From: Lachnospiraceae bacterium
Lineage (GTDB): Bacteria > Bacillota > Clostridia > Lachnospirales > Lachnospiraceae
Direction: 5' to 3'
Assembly (NCBI GenBank): GCA_021442455.1
Contig: JABUSY010000067.1
Coordinates: 1-44,762, forward strand
DNA length: 44,762 bases
Shown here: positions 29,109 through 39,224 of the stretch, one piece after another
Numbering within the stretch: the first letter of the stretch is position 1
Layout: every line of letters begins with the position of its first letter
Made by a program: the position numbers and the translations under genes
The notes under the pieces: generated by a model
Database searches by the model: none
Seen by the model: only the letters and a program-made list of their open reading frames with translations
Told to the model about the DNA's origin: nothing

Positions 29109-31593
29109 GTTGAGTAACGAGGATAGATGCCGAAAAGCAGGATATACTCTCTCTGATATATATTGACTTTAAGATTGTTCAACAATGACATGGTGTTTAT
29201 AACGATTGGGTGCTCTGTTGTAAGGACGATATCAAGGTCAGTGGAAACAACGCGATGATCACTATATCTAACATGATCAATATGTGGAAAAGGACATTAA
29301 TATTGAAGACTGTTAAAGTGGATATTGTGAATATAAGAGATGTGACAGTTTTTGCTGAATGAATTATCATAGGATGAAAATCAGTAGTTTTCCTGATATC
29401 TTTGTAAATAAGGCGCAGGTCCTTTCGGGTTTTGAACAGCCTGTGCTTCATTATTAGCATGTTCATATATGCTTTCCTGGTCTGGAGGGGTATTAGGATG
29501 GAACTGCTTGCTTAGAAGGAAAGTTATTCTCATCTGAATCGTTAAGTCATTAGGTAAAAAGAAATTTTGTATTGGAGGGAACATTGTATGCCAGTTTTTC
29601 AGTCAGGCCCTGATGACTGACGACAAATTCACGCATTATTCAATCTGCCGGGTAATAGGCTGCGGTGTCTTTAGTGTCATGGGTAATACTATGGAATATC
29701 ATATTATCATTAGCTAAGTCTAGGTAATGAGTGGAATTTTCTCGAATTTTTCTATATCTATCTCTTCTTCGCTGATTTGTGTACGAAACTTCAGTAATTA
29801 GTCACAATGTAGAAAAACATGTCCATCGTTCTTGAATTTACAGGCCTTATTTTGGCGTGGTACTTTTCACAATGGTTAATAGGTTTTCGGTGAAGGACGG
29901 CTTTAAGAGTTGAGACAGGAGTGAAAGATGGGGCTTTTTGGAAATTGAGGAAAAAGGAAAAATACGGAAAATTAAACAAACAATGGTTTGTGAGAAAATT
30001 TTGGCAAAGATTTTTAATTTGATAGAACTAGACTAGAATGAATACATGCAAAACATGAATTCTACATTTTCGCCTTATCTTTTTTAAGAATTGCTCAGTT
30101 TTATTCTATGAATAACTTTAAGCTTCAAATATATTCATGGTGTCTGATGTTATCCAATAAAGATAAGAGAGATAAACATAAATTCTTTTGGAAAAAACAG
30201 AAGATTGTAGAAGACTTTTCAAAATGAGAGATACGACAATATTTTTCATTATTACATTTATCCCATGTGGTCATATAGCAGATGAATTTATGACGGACAA
30301 TGCTATTTCTTTAAAGCAACAGTATAATTGGCTTTGTTCTTCAAAAATGTTATGATGCGTCAGGCTACGATAGTCAATATATATGCTTTTGTGATATTGG
30401 ATAGTGTCATACGCATTTGTTATGAAAAAACAGCTTTATGATTTCAAAGCATTTATGGCTGTATTGTTCATATATTATAAACTCTCTTTCGTTTTTGTAG
30501 AGTGCTATACTATGGCAAAAATAATGAAATAAATATATAATTTCTTTGACATATGAAATGGAAGGTCATATGCAATACATTATGATTTTATATAAGAACG
30601 ATGTTTATATATGACTTAATGCACTTTAACAGAGATATCTTATGTACAAAGAACAACAGAAAATCATTGGTGCTTTTATAAGCAAAAAAGCGAACAATAA
30701 TCAATCAAATATGTATCGAAATTTTGAAGATAGATAATTTATGTATCAATAAGGAAGACTTAGCTGCACAGCTAGTAAAAAGTGAATATGGATGCAGTGG
30801 TGACCGCATAGTACTCCATATATCTGTTTGATCTTTTCGGAGAGATCTGTTTCTTTCAGAAATTGTTTGGAGTTTCACTGTAAAGTTGGTGGAGACTTTT
30901 AGTATGGAAATTCTCCTCAGGAAATCAGAAAGGAATTGTCGAAAACTATAAGGAATATAGATGAACACATCTTTCAGTTTATAGGAGAGGCAAAAGAGGT
31001 AAAGATGACATTGTTGTGTTTGAAAGCGTACAAGAAAATCTTGAGATTTCTATTTATTGTTTTCGGAGCTTAAACATATGTTTGATGGTATTTATAATGA
31101 ACCGAGAAATTATTGAAAAAGTTGATGATTTTTGTGAAAGGTTGGGCTTGTGACTTGTCCATTAGGCTATGACGCCCCTCTATATCATGAAGATTATGGG
31201 TATGAATCAGAGAATATTGTTTTTGTAAGTACAGTTCTTGGAATTTTTTTCACATTTATGAAAAAGCAAATGGCAATCTGTAAAATGAAGGTAGAAGAGT
31301 GCTTCTTCACTTTTGTGGTAACATAGATGCGATATTGAAAAATCTGGAGAATATGGGGGTTAATGCGATTAATAACATCTACATATATGCTAGTATAGAT
31401 TGGACCTACTCGAAGAAACAATTTGGAAGCTAGGTCACGATCGTTGAAAACGTAGGTGCACTTTCGGCCGTCATTGCTATAGAAAGTTAGGATGATGGAT
31501 GGATCATTGCGATAAGGTATTCTAGGAAAATATTATCTATGTTCTAAGGAATGGAACAGCATATAGGCTGTAGGAATCCAATCAAGAAAAAGA
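29109..31593. other. 2.5-kb decayed region between thrS and infC
   Basis: No intact gene. In some Clostridia a ytxC-like gene lies between thrS and infC, but I could not confirm a match. Fragments: a minus-strand stretch near 29400-29460; plus-strand VDDFCERLGL near 31115; SCPLGYDAPLYHEDYGYESENIVFV near 31160-31232 (a run of 25 codons, landmarks Cys-Pro-Leu-Gly and His-Glu-Asp-Tyr); NLENMGVNAINNIYIYASID near 31339. The last two look like relics of one or two conserved proteins on the plus strand. Confidence 0.5.
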
Positions 31594-31622
31594 TTGACTT
31601 TCAAAAAGCCTCATGTTATTAT
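31594..31622 (+). promoter_or_regulatory. infC operon promoter
   Basis: TTGACT at 31594-31599, a 17-nt spacer, TATTAT at 31617-31622 preceded by TGT. The predicted start is near 31629. The boxes are identical to the glyA promoter. Confidence 0.85.
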
Positions 31623-31628
31623 TGTAAA

Positions 31629-31754
31629 ATATGAAAACGAAGAAGAGTATCCGCTCTCACCTTAGTGCAATCGAGTGACTATGGTTAATGTAGTAATAAA
31701 GGAATCTTTATTATAGTAGCGTATTATACGGATAGTCTGACTATCCGTTTTTTT
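31629..31754 (+). ncRNA. infC/L20-type leader with attenuator
   Basis: A leader of about 195 nt before infC. It contains a hairpin ACCTTAGT/ACTATGGT (31659-31666 with 31678-31685, one mismatch) and ends in a textbook terminator. This is the arrangement of infC-rpmI-rplT autoregulatory leaders in Firmicutes, where L20 binding favours termination. Class membership is inferred from position and architecture. Confidence 0.65.
31728..31754 (+). terminator. attenuator in the infC leader
   Basis: Perfect 9-bp stem ACGGATAGT/ACTATCCGT (31728-31736 with 31740-31748) with a 3-nt loop and a run of seven T. It lies between the promoter and infC, so it must be conditional. Confidence 0.93.
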
Positions 31755-31822
31755 GTCCAAAAAGAAGATTGTTAGCGGATACAAGCAATGTCAACAGTGA
31801 ATTTGGATGGAGGTGTACTACA

Positions 31823-32332
31823 ATTAACGATTTAATGATTAATGATCAAATCCGAGACAGAGCCGTTCGATTGATCGGTAAAGATGGGGAACAGTTAGGT
31901 ATTATGTCGGCTAGAGATGCATATTTAAAGGCTCAGAAAGTAGGGATGGATCTGGTTAAAATTGCACCTATGGCAAAGCCTCCCGTCTGCAAAATTATTG
32001 ATTATGGGAAATTCAGATATGAGATAGCTCGGAAAGAAAAGGAAGCGCGGAAAAAGAAGAAAATTGTGGACATCAAGGAGATACGATTATCTCCCAACAT
32101 TGATACCAATGATTTAAATACTAAAGTAAGTGCTGCTAGAAAATTTTTGATTAAAGGTGATAAAGTCAAGGTAACTTTGCGTTTCCGAGGACGTGAGATG
32201 GCCCATATGGAGAGCAGCATACATATCCTGACTGACTTTGCTGATCAGTTGTTTGATATTTCAGTAATGGAGAAATATCCGAAGATAGAAGGTAGAAACA
32301 TAATAATGGTATTAACCGAAAAACGAAATTGA
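31823..32332 (+). CDS. infC: translation initiation factor IF-3 (probable AUU start)
   Basis: Binds the 30S subunit and checks start-codon selection. It has about 169 residues: N-terminal domain INDQIRDRAVRLIGKDGEQLG, lysine-rich linker about residues 75-90, C-terminal domain with KEIRLSPNIDTNDL and VKVTLRFRGREMAH. The ribosome binding site GGAGGTG (31809-31815) is 7 nt before an in-frame ATT at 31823. The first ATG downstream (31835) would be 19 nt away. AUU as the infC start is known from E. coli, where it lets IF-3 repress itself. The in-frame upstream extension to 31769 crosses the ribosome binding site and is unlikely to be translated. First gene of the infC-rpmI-rplT operon. Confidence 0.95.
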   Translation: MNDLMINDQIRDRAVRLIGKDGEQLGIMSARDAYLKAQKVGMDLVKIAPMAKPPVCKIIDYGKFRYEIARKEKEARKKKKIVDIKEIRLSPNIDTNDLNTKVSAARKFLIKGDKVKVTLRFRGREMAHMESSIHILTDFADQLFDISVMEKYPKIEGRNIIMVLTEKRN

Positions 32333-32353
32333 TAATCAAGGAGGAAATAGAAA

Positions 32354-32551
32354 ATGCCCAAAATGAAAACCAGTCGGGCTGCAGCAAAACGTTTTAAAGT
32401 GACAGGAAGTGGTAAATTGCTAAGAAACAAAGCTTACAAGAGTCATATCTTAACCAAAAAATCTCAGAAGAGAAAGAGAAATCTGAGGAAACAGACCTTT
32501 GTGGACCAGAGCAACGTAAAAAATATGAAGAAAATTTTACCGTATTTATAA
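32354..32551 (+). CDS. rpmI: 50S ribosomal protein L35
   Basis: Large-subunit protein of 65 residues, very basic: [20 protein letters not shown] start, [16 protein letters not shown] in the middle, and MKKILPYL at the end, all family hallmarks. An AAGGAGG ribosome binding site lies before the ATG, 21 bp after infC. Confidence 0.98.
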   Translation: MPKMKTSRAAAKRFKVTGSGKLLRNKAYKSHILTKKSQKRKRNLRKQTFVDQSNVKNMKKILPYL

Positions 32552-32576
32552 TAGGCTCAAGGAGGGAAAATAAAAA

Positions 32577-32933
32577 ATGGCAAGAATTAAAGGTGGATTA
32601 AACGCTAAGAAAAAACACAATAGAGTATTAAAGCTGGCGAAGGGTTATAAAGGAGCCAGAAGCAAGCAGTATAGAGTTGCCAAGCAATCTGTAATGCGTG
32701 CTCTGACCAGTGCATATGCAGGAAGAAAAGAAAGAAAACGTCAATTTCGTCAGCTGTGGATTGCTCGTATCAATGCAGCGGCAAGGTTGAACGGACTTGC
32801 TTATAGTAAGTTTATGTATGGTTTGAAGATAGCAGGTGTGGAGCTAAACAGAAAAATTTTGGCTGATATGGCTGTTAATGACAAAAAAAGCTTCACTACT
32901 TTGGCTGAATTGGCTAAGAGCAATGTAGCTTAA
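32577..32933 (+). CDS. rplT: 50S ribosomal protein L20
   Basis: Large-subunit assembly protein and, in Firmicutes, the likely autorepressor of this operon through the infC leader. It has 118 residues, beginning [20 protein letters not shown] and containing [35 protein letters not shown] and [11 protein letters not shown], all typical. It is last in the operon, 25 bp after rpmI, and is followed by a terminator. Confidence 0.98.
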   Translation: MARIKGGLNAKKKHNRVLKLAKGYKGARSKQYRVAKQSVMRALTSAYAGRKERKRQFRQLWIARINAAARLNGLAYSKFMYGLKIAGVELNRKILADMAVNDKKSFTTLAELAKSNVA

Positions 32934-32954
32934 GATAATTTGCTTATAGATAAG

Positions 32955-32995
32955 AAGAACAAGGATCCTAAAAAGAGAGTTTTCTGTTCTTTTTT
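32955..32995 (+). terminator. terminator after rplT
   Basis: 7-bp stem AAGAACA/TGTTCTT (32955-32961 with 32985-32991) closing a longer loop with some internal pairing, followed by a run of T. Plausible end of the infC operon. Confidence 0.75.
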
Positions 32996-33620
32996 GCGGT
33001 TATGAGGAAAAGGTTTAAATTCCGATCACCTGCAAGAAAAATTATTTTTGCTCATGGTTCAGGAAAGCGTGCTGAACGGTGTTTGCAGGATATATTGCTT
33101 TCTGAAAAGATCATGTAGTCTGTATTGATGATGCAGGGGGGATGCTAAGTTTCAGAAAACGACGGGATCAGTTATTTTCCGAAGAGTATGTACCTGTTTA
33201 GAAATTGATGGTGGAAGCACGGCTATAAATGAATATGCAGTTCAATAAACAGGGTCATTACCTGCAAATATTCTATGGTGAAAAAAACTATATCCAAATC
33301 TACACTGTGCCAAAGTGGAAGTGATGCTGTTTTAGCTGTCTGTTTCGTCAACTTTTTTAGATTCTGCGATGTCTTTCTGGATGTCTCCGTTTTTAGATGA
33401 AACTGGCATACAAAACGAATCTTGATATAAGACAGATCGAAGAAACAGAAGAAGGAGGACAAAATAAACACTCCTTTAGTGCACAGCAAAATTTCAATAC
33501 CAGGAGGGGACTTGAGCATAAGGATGCGATCCATTCCGGTACAGATAGGTGAATGACACGCTCTAGAGTTAGTTATTCGCCCAACTCTGGAGTCAGTGAA
33601 TCGTTTATAAAGATTATACC
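32996..33620. other. decayed DNA between rplT and aroC
   Basis: About 625 bp with no intact gene. Plus-strand fragments HGSGKRAERCLQDILLSEK (about 33050) and MLSFRKRRDQLFSEEYVPV (about 33141) lie in different frames and look like one pseudogene. A minus-strand open stretch at 33223-33624 of 133 codons begins at the aroC stop but has no protein-like character, and I do not call it a gene. Confidence 0.5.
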
Positions 33621-34721
33621 TCAATCATAGTGCCACACTTTTTTCACGTTATCCAGGCGGCTGCCCATACCACACAGCAGGGCGTCCGCCAGTGTAATTG
33701 CTGTCATGGCTTCTACGACTACAACAGCGCGTGGGACGACGACGGGATCATGACGTCCGTGGATTATTATTTCTGTAGGTTCTCCGGAGCAAGTCACGGT
33801 TTTTTGCGGAGAGGAAATGGAGGGAGTAGGTTTGAAAGCCGCTCGCAGGATAATATCACTTCCATCGCTGATGCCGCCCAGAATTCCACCTGCATGGTTG
33901 GTGAGTTTCGTGATGCGGCCCTGTTCATCTAATGTGAAAGCATCGTTATTATCAGCACCTGTGGAATAAGCAGCAGCAAAGCCGTCACCGATTTCAACAC
34001 CCTTTACGGCGCCTATGGACATGATGGCCTTGGCTAAGTTGGCATCTAGTTTGTCGAAAATTGGGTCGCCTACTCCAGGAATCATGCCGTGAACAATGCA
34101 CTCGATCAGGCCGCCAGAGGAATTGTTTTGCTGCATGCAAGATTCCAGCCATTGTTGCGCTTCTTTGGCTGCCTCGGCATCAGGCATATAGAGGGAATTG
34201 TTTCCTATCTCATCCTGAGAAAAGCTTCGTATCGATATGGGTCCGATGGAGCGGGTGTAAGCGTAAAGTTTGATTCCAAGTGCTTTCAAAAGTTGGGAAG
34301 CAACGGCGCCAGCTGCTACCCGGCCTATAGTTTCGCGGCCGGAAGAGCGCCCTCCACCCCGGTAATCATGAAAACCGTATTTAACGTCAAAGCTGTAATC
34401 CGCATGGCCGGGTCTATAGCAGCGGGCGATCTCACTGTAATCCTTGGAGCGTTGATCGGTATTGAATACGAGCATAGACAAAGGGGTTCCAGTGGTATGC
34501 CCCTCAAAGACACCGGACAGAATCTGTACCCGGTCGCGCTCTGTTCGTTTTGTGCTATAGCGGCTTTTTCCAGGCTTTCTTCGGTCCAGAAAGGCCTGTA
34601 TGGTTTCTTCTTGCAATGAGAGGCCGGCGGGGCATCCGTCGACTACAACGCCCACTCCTTTTCCGTGAGATTCTCCCCAAGTAGTAATTGTGAAAATAGT
34701 TCCAAATGATGAACCTAACAT
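33621..34721 (-). CDS. aroC: chorismate synthase
   Basis: Last step of the shikimate pathway: forms chorismate, precursor of aromatic amino acids and folate, using reduced FMN. The protein has 366 residues. Motifs: [18 protein letters not shown] near the start, [37 protein letters not shown] with the catalytic-region His, [20 protein letters not shown], and [17 protein letters not shown] at the end. AAAGGAG precedes the start on the minus strand. It stands alone, with decayed DNA on both sides, so it is transcribed as a single gene. Confidence 0.98.
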   Translation of the reverse strand: MLGSSFGTIFTITTWGESHGKGVGVVVDGCPAGLSLQEETIQAFLDRRKPGKSRYSTKRTERDRVQILSGVFEGHTTGTPLSMLVFNTDQRSKDYSEIARCYRPGHADYSFDVKYGFHDYRGGGRSSGRETIGRVAAGAVASQLLKALGIKLYAYTRSIGPISIRSFSQDEIGNNSLYMPDAEAAKEAQQWLESCMQQNNSSGGLIECIVHGMIPGVGDPIFDKLDANLAKAIMSIGAVKGVEIGDGFAAAYSTGADNNDAFTLDEQGRITKLTNHAGGILGGISDGSDIILRAAFKPTPSISSPQKTVTCSGEPTEIIIHGRHDPVVVPRAVVVVEAMTAITLADALLCGMGSRLDNVKKVWHYD

Positions 34722-34764
34722 ATCTGTATCTCCTTTGATATAGGATTATTTATTTCGGAAATTC

Positions 34765-34773
34765 ATTTTATCA
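34765..34773 (-). promoter_or_regulatory. possible extended -10 promoter of aroC
   Basis: On the minus strand TAAAAT (plus 34765-34770) is preceded by TGA, with only a weak -35 region. It lies about 45 nt before the aroC start. Confidence 0.5.
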
Positions 34774-34969
34774 CATTTTGGTTCAAAAGGAAATCACTAA
34801 ATTTATGAGGTTTCCTGGAATTTGTTGTTTTGATGTTTCTCTGTCACCTCTACAATATTTCGTAAGAGTGCGTCTGCGAAGAGTGATCGACAAATGTTAA
34901 ATTCTGAGAAAGGGTTAAGTTTATGTGAATAGTTTGACAAATCAAAGGTAGATGCTTATAATAGATATA

Positions 34970-35930
34970 GCAATGAAAAAAGGTGAGTTGTTTTTACTCC
35001 TTTATGGTTAGAAGAAAAGTATGATAATATGGTTAGCATAGTTAAAACGTTAGATGGAACAGCTGACAATTTATCGCTGAATATTGCTAAGTCACTCTGA
35101 CAGGGGCTATATTGATCAAGATATTTGAGATCGTGTAGAAATTTGGAAATTGAGGAAGATGATTTTTGGGTTTCTTTGAGCAAAGAAGAACAGTCGTGTA
35201 TTGAGGCAGAGGATAATTATACATTGTTATATATATTTGTGTTTGGAGGATAAAAATCTACATAAGTATTGTTATTGTGGATAAGGTAACATAATTATTT
35301 GTTTATAGGATATGCTGGTTATTGGAAAATTTTTTGAACGAATATATCCATAATTTTTATGATCTAGTATCTTACAGATATTGTACAAGAATGCTGCTAT
35401 AGATCTGCATTATCTGAAAAGCTGAAAAAGTGAGAAGATCTTCGATTTGCTCACTTTTTCAGCTTTTCAGAAGAACAAGGAGTGGACCGGCCTTTTGGCT
35501 TTTTGGAGTTTTGGCAATTCCTTGTTTTTTATCATTTCTTTCCATTCTAATCTAATAAGATAAAGTATTATCAAAAAGATGAGAGGGATCTACTGGAGAA
35601 CATAATCATCGAGAATACTAAAGCCATCGAGATAGTGGCTATTTACAGCAATATTCTGAGTAATATGCTAGTAACCTTCGTATTCATTTCTTTCTCAAAT
35701 AACCTAAATATTATCATGCAATTTCTGGCGACAGTGACTATTATTTTGTTTATTTTTATTTAAAGATCAGTTTGAAGCAGAACTATTTAACAATTTGCAA
35801 GTTACGGGGAAGAAAGATTGACAGAAATTTAGTCAGCGTATCTAACGTAATTGGTTTTGCAGCGGTTGATATAGTGGCAATATATCAATATAGTTTATAT
35901 TACTATGTTAACCATATAGAGATAGGAACA
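34970..35930 (+). pseudogene. corA: broken corA-type magnesium transporter gene
   Basis: Pieces of a CorA membrane channel in the correct order but different frames. EEDDFWVSLSKEEQSC then IEAEDNYTLLYI (35152-35240) matches the N-terminal DF(L/I)xxxLDEEExSRIExEDxYTL block. ILQILYKNAAIDLHYLK ends at TGA 35423-35425. KNKEWTGLLAF and NSLFFIISFHSN correspond to the segment before the stalk helix. DLLENIIIENTKAIEIVAIY and NNLNIIMQFLATVTIIL (35584-35763) match the conserved DIIIENxQAIEMxxIYSxIL and NNLNxVMKFLT helices. NVIGFAAVDIVAIYQYSLYYY (about 35838-35905, frame shifted again) fits the last membrane segment. The GMN signature is lost. The assignment rests on several family motifs recalled from memory. 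Confidence 0.85.
35413..35471. repeat. perfect 22-bp inverted repeat
   Basis: The arm at 35413-35434 is the exact reverse complement of 35450-35471, with a 15-nt spacer. Each arm includes AAAAAGTGAG or CTCACTTTTT, so the RNA hairpin would have an A-tract and a U-tract, like a bidirectional terminator. It lies in the middle of the corA relic, not between genes. Confidence 0.95.
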
Positions 35931-36072
35931 AAAAAATTCAGCAATGGTTCTTTTTATAAATGGAAATTCGGAAATAAACGCGATGAACCATGAAAGCAAT
36001 GCCATTAACATATTTCATATTCTCTAGGTGAATAGTGCATAGTAGAAGAGAAAAATTAAGGAGAAAAATATT

Positions 36073-37341
36073 ATGAAAAAACCATTTGTGTCAAAGGAAA
36101 AATTAATGGAAATAGTCAAGAAAATTCCGACTCCTTTTCATCTTTATGACGAAAAAGGCATTCGTGAGAACGCCAAGGCAGTCAAGGAAGCATTTTCATG
36201 GAATCCGGGGTTTCGTGAATATTTTGCAGTAAAAGCGAATCCAAATCCTACATTAATTAAGATATTGAAAGAATATGATTGCGGCTGTGACTGTTCTTCC
36301 ATGACGGAGTTGATGTTATCGGATGCTATGGGATTTTCTGGAGAGAAAATTATGTTCTCTTCCAACGTAACGCCTGCTGGTGAATATGAAATGGCAGAAA
36401 AGGTAGGAGCCATTATAAATCTGGATGATATTAACCATATTGATTTTCTGGAAAAAATTATTGGATATATTCCGAAAAAAATTAGTTGTCGTTATAATCC
36501 CGGCGGATTGTTTAAAATCAGCAATGACATTATGGATACTCCTGGCAATGCTAAATATGGCATGACGATGGAGCAGCTGTTTGATGCGTTTCGGATTTTA
36601 AAATCCAAAGGGGCGATGGAATTTGGACTTCATGCTTTTTTGGCAAGTAATACTATAACTAATAAATATTATCCAATGTTGGCGGAGTTACTCTTTGAGC
36701 TAGCTGTGAAGCTGCAGAAGAAGACAGGCATTCACGTAAGCTTTATCAATCTTTCCGGTGGTGTTGGCATTCCATACCGGCCGGATCAGAAGGCTAATGA
36801 CATCCGGGCGATCGGCGCGGATGTTCGACAGATATATGATAAAATATTGAGGGTAGCAGGTATGGGAGATGTGAGTATTTACACAGAAATGGGACGTTTC
36901 ATGATGGGTCCTTATGGTTGTCTGGTTACTACCGCCATTCATGAGAAGCACATTTACAAGGAATATATTGGTTGTGATGCCTGTGCGGTTAATCTCTTGC
37001 GCCCGGCTATGTATGGATCTTATCATCATATTACGGTAATGGGCAAGGAGGAGGCAATTTGTGATCACAAGTACGATATAACAGGTTCACTTTGCGAAAA
37101 TAACGATAAATTTGCTATTGACCGGATGCTCCCGAAGATTGATATAGGCGATTTCTTGGTAATTCATGATACAGGTGCGCACGGTTTTTCCATGGGATAT
37201 AATTATAATGGAAAGCTATGGTCTGCTGAAGTGTTACTGAAGGAAGAAGGCAGCTACGAGATGATACGCCGGCCGGAGACACCGAAAGATTATTTTGCTA
37301 CATTGGAGTTCACGCCGGAATACAGGAAAATGTTTGGTTAG
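36073..37341 (+). CDS. lysA: diaminopimelate decarboxylase
   Basis: PLP enzyme making L-lysine from meso-diaminopimelate. The protein has 422 residues. The PLP lysine is Lys54 in YFAVKANPNP. CDCSSMTEL, SRYNPGG-like SCRYNPGG, HAFLASN, NLSGGVGIPY, and the substrate-site motif CDACAVNLLRPAMYG (Cys301-Cys304 region) follow in family order. It is the longer form found in Lachnospiraceae and relatives rather than the ~440-residue Bacillus type; arginine and carboxynorspermidine decarboxylases of the same fold are less likely given the CDAC motif. AAGGAGAAAAATATT precedes the ATG. It is a single-gene unit; no lysine riboswitch is seen upstream, where the DNA is the corA relic. Confidence 0.9.
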   Translation: MKKPFVSKEKLMEIVKKIPTPFHLYDEKGIRENAKAVKEAFSWNPGFREYFAVKANPNPTLIKILKEYDCGCDCSSMTELMLSDAMGFSGEKIMFSSNVTPAGEYEMAEKVGAIINLDDINHIDFLEKIIGYIPKKISCRYNPGGLFKISNDIMDTPGNAKYGMTMEQLFDAFRILKSKGAMEFGLHAFLASNTITNKYYPMLAELLFELAVKLQKKTGIHVSFINLSGGVGIPYRPDQKANDIRAIGADVRQIYDKILRVAGMGDVSIYTEMGRFMMGPYGCLVTTAIHEKHIYKEYIGCDACAVNLLRPAMYGSYHHITVMGKEEAICDHKYDITGSLCENNDKFAIDRMLPKIDIGDFLVIHDTGAHGFSMGYNYNGKLWSAEVLLKEEGSYEMIRRPETPKDYFATLEFTPEYRKMFG

Positions 37342-37348
37342 AAAAAAC

Positions 37349-37377
37349 TTGATTTTAAATAGTGGTTATGATATAAT
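37349..37377 (+). promoter_or_regulatory. tRNA-Leu promoter
   Basis: TTGATT at 37349-37354, a 17-nt spacer, TATAAT at 37372-37377 preceded by TGA. A near-perfect promoter 36 nt before the tRNA. Confidence 0.87.
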
Positions 37378-37413
37378 AAAGAAGTATTTTGGAATTATCT
37401 GGAATACTTTTCA

Positions 37414-37497
37414 GCCGGCGTGTTGGAATTGGCAGACGAGGCAGACTCAAAATCTGTTGATGGAAACATCGTGCGGGTTCAAATCCCGCTGCCGGCA
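37414..37497 (+). tRNA. tRNA-Leu (CAA)
   Basis: Complete class II tRNA. The acceptor arm pairs GCCGGCG at 37414-37420 with TGCCGGC at 37490-37496, with discriminator A at 37497. The anticodon loop CTCAAAA gives CAA, followed by a long variable arm and the T-loop TTCAAAT. CCA is not encoded. It has its own promoter and terminator. Confidence 0.96.
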
Positions 37498-37507
37498 GGG
37501 GATATAG

Positions 37508-37535
37508 AAATGCTCAGGAGTGCTGAGCATTTTTT
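37508..37535 (+). terminator. terminator after tRNA-Leu
   Basis: 10-bp stem AAATGCTCAG/CTGAGCATTT (37508-37517 with 37523-37532) with a 5-nt loop, within and followed by a T-run. Confidence 0.92.
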
Positions 37536-39224
37536 ATGTACTTCATATTTCCTTATATTTCCTTTGGCAGTTAGCATAATTGAGAAAGCAAAGTCAAGAT
37601 CAGACAACGGGCGATTCTGCTGATAAGGAGCAGATTTTTTCTGATATTCAGTAGTGTAGAACTTGTCAGTAGCTGAGAGCATTTAGTGATGACAATGTAT
37701 AGCAATGATAGGCATTTCTACCTGGCTCACTGATCGATGGTAAGTGCGTATTATAGCGCCATACTTCCTCTATTCGGCGGCTATTTCTTTAAGATAGATA
37801 TAGGAATAAATTGTGCGATAATTACTCTGTTTGTCATGATGGTACACTTTTTTTCTGAAAGAGTTTTTCAGACTAGTTAAGTCGAGATGAATAGTGAAAA
37901 AAGTTAGCACATTTTTGTGATAGAGATTTCTACTTGTTATCGATATCGTTATGGAGATACTGACGGTTCTGTTTCAGTGAAAAATTGTGAAATATTTATG
38001 CGTGGATGGCCTGTTAAATGTATGGGGTAATCGTAAATATTAGTGTTTTGGTTTAATGCTTCCCATACAATGTGGGACAGGTGGCTTAAACTGGTTATAT
38101 CCATGGATTTTGGCGTTAAACAAAAGGATAGGATTAGGAAGGTTCCGAGATATGCGGTTGCTACAGGTTTCTTATTGTGGATGAGCTTGATTTTTGGCCA
38201 TGAGTTTCCTCAAATCTTTATGTTATCAATGGATGTGATATACAGGATCAAGTCTGCTATGAAAATGACGAAATTTTTTGCCTTTTTTGCCTTTAAATGT
38301 GTTTTCTACCTACTTATTTTCTGTTAGTGATGAAACAGCGAATTGATTGAGATATCGCTTCTCATAAAGATGGAGATGAGCGTAATTTTCATTTAGTTGT
38401 TACCTTTAAGATTTACGTGAGCCGACTTTTTTTGTTCGTGGTACCAGTTAGCGATTTTGCTTGCCGGGGTGGTTGCAGCTGTATCAGCTATGATGTACAA
38501 ATATAGATGAGAGAAGCAGGTTAGTCGGCATGGAGATAGAGATATAATAATGTAAAGATTTATCAGAATGTAGAGCGTTTTTTTAAACGGTAAGGACAGC
38601 AAATTTAAAGGTATGAAATGTTCATCCGATTATTGACGATAATGTTACTTATCTATTTTAGAATTATGATGTTGGGAGGAGATTACGGTTATTTAGGAAG
38701 GGGATGATGATTGTGGGAAAATACATTTATTGTAATCTTATATAGAAGAGGAGAATAAGGTAAGCGTGAACCATTCAGAATTGAAGTTCAGTTAGAGAAC
38801 TTACACCAGCGAATTGGTGTAAAATAAATTTTCGGATTCAATTTTGTAATTTAAGGACTTTATTTTAGAAAAAAATCACCGAATTTTGTCGGACTATATT
38901 TGAGATATTAAAAATATATATTTAGTTCAGTTTATTTCGAAAATGTGCGAGTTTAATAAATCCAATGTCTCAAAATAAGTATAGAAAATTTTTGCAGGTT
39001 GGGGTATTTGAATAGTGAACCAGATTCAGAGAGTCAGAAAAGCAAACGGATAAGCATATTGCATAAATTATTCAACAGATCAGAAAAATTAACACTCTGT
39101 TAGACATTTTGATTTGCGCGGGCGATTAGAGGGAATGACTAAGGAGGAAACAGAACTTTGAAATTATTCTGAGCAACACATTGACCTAAATATATCAAAA
39201 GTGCTGAAACTGGGAGAAGAGAAA
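37536..39224. other. decayed DNA between tRNA-Leu and the permease relic
   Basis: About 1.7 kb with no intact gene. One plus-strand open stretch at 38043-38327 (94 codons) reads RIRKVPRYAVATGFLLWMS and looks like a membrane protein fragment. Another, LAILLAGVVAAVSAMMYKYR near 38430, looks like a lone transmembrane helix. A hairpin TTACACCA/TGGTGTAA at 38801-38822 has no clear T-run. Just before the permease relic, RLEGMTKEE and DLNISKVLKLGEEK suggest the 3' end of another broken gene. No family assigned. Confidence 0.5.

Noticed and set aside
33223-33624. 133-codon minus-strand frame after aroC
   Set aside because: No ribosome binding site, starts at the aroC stop, and the composition is not protein-like; plus-strand fragments in the same DNA look at least as coding-like.
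34061-34619. Plus-strand open frames opposite aroC
   Set aside because: Antisense shadows of chorismate synthase, which has all its motifs on the minus strand.
35994-36072. Lysine riboswitch upstream of lysA
   Set aside because: Only about 80 nt of non-relic sequence precede lysA, too short for a lysine aptamer, and no terminator is seen.
38801-38822. Hairpin TTACACCA/TGGTGTAA as a terminator
   Set aside because: Good 8-bp stem but no T-run directly after it, and no gene ends nearby.
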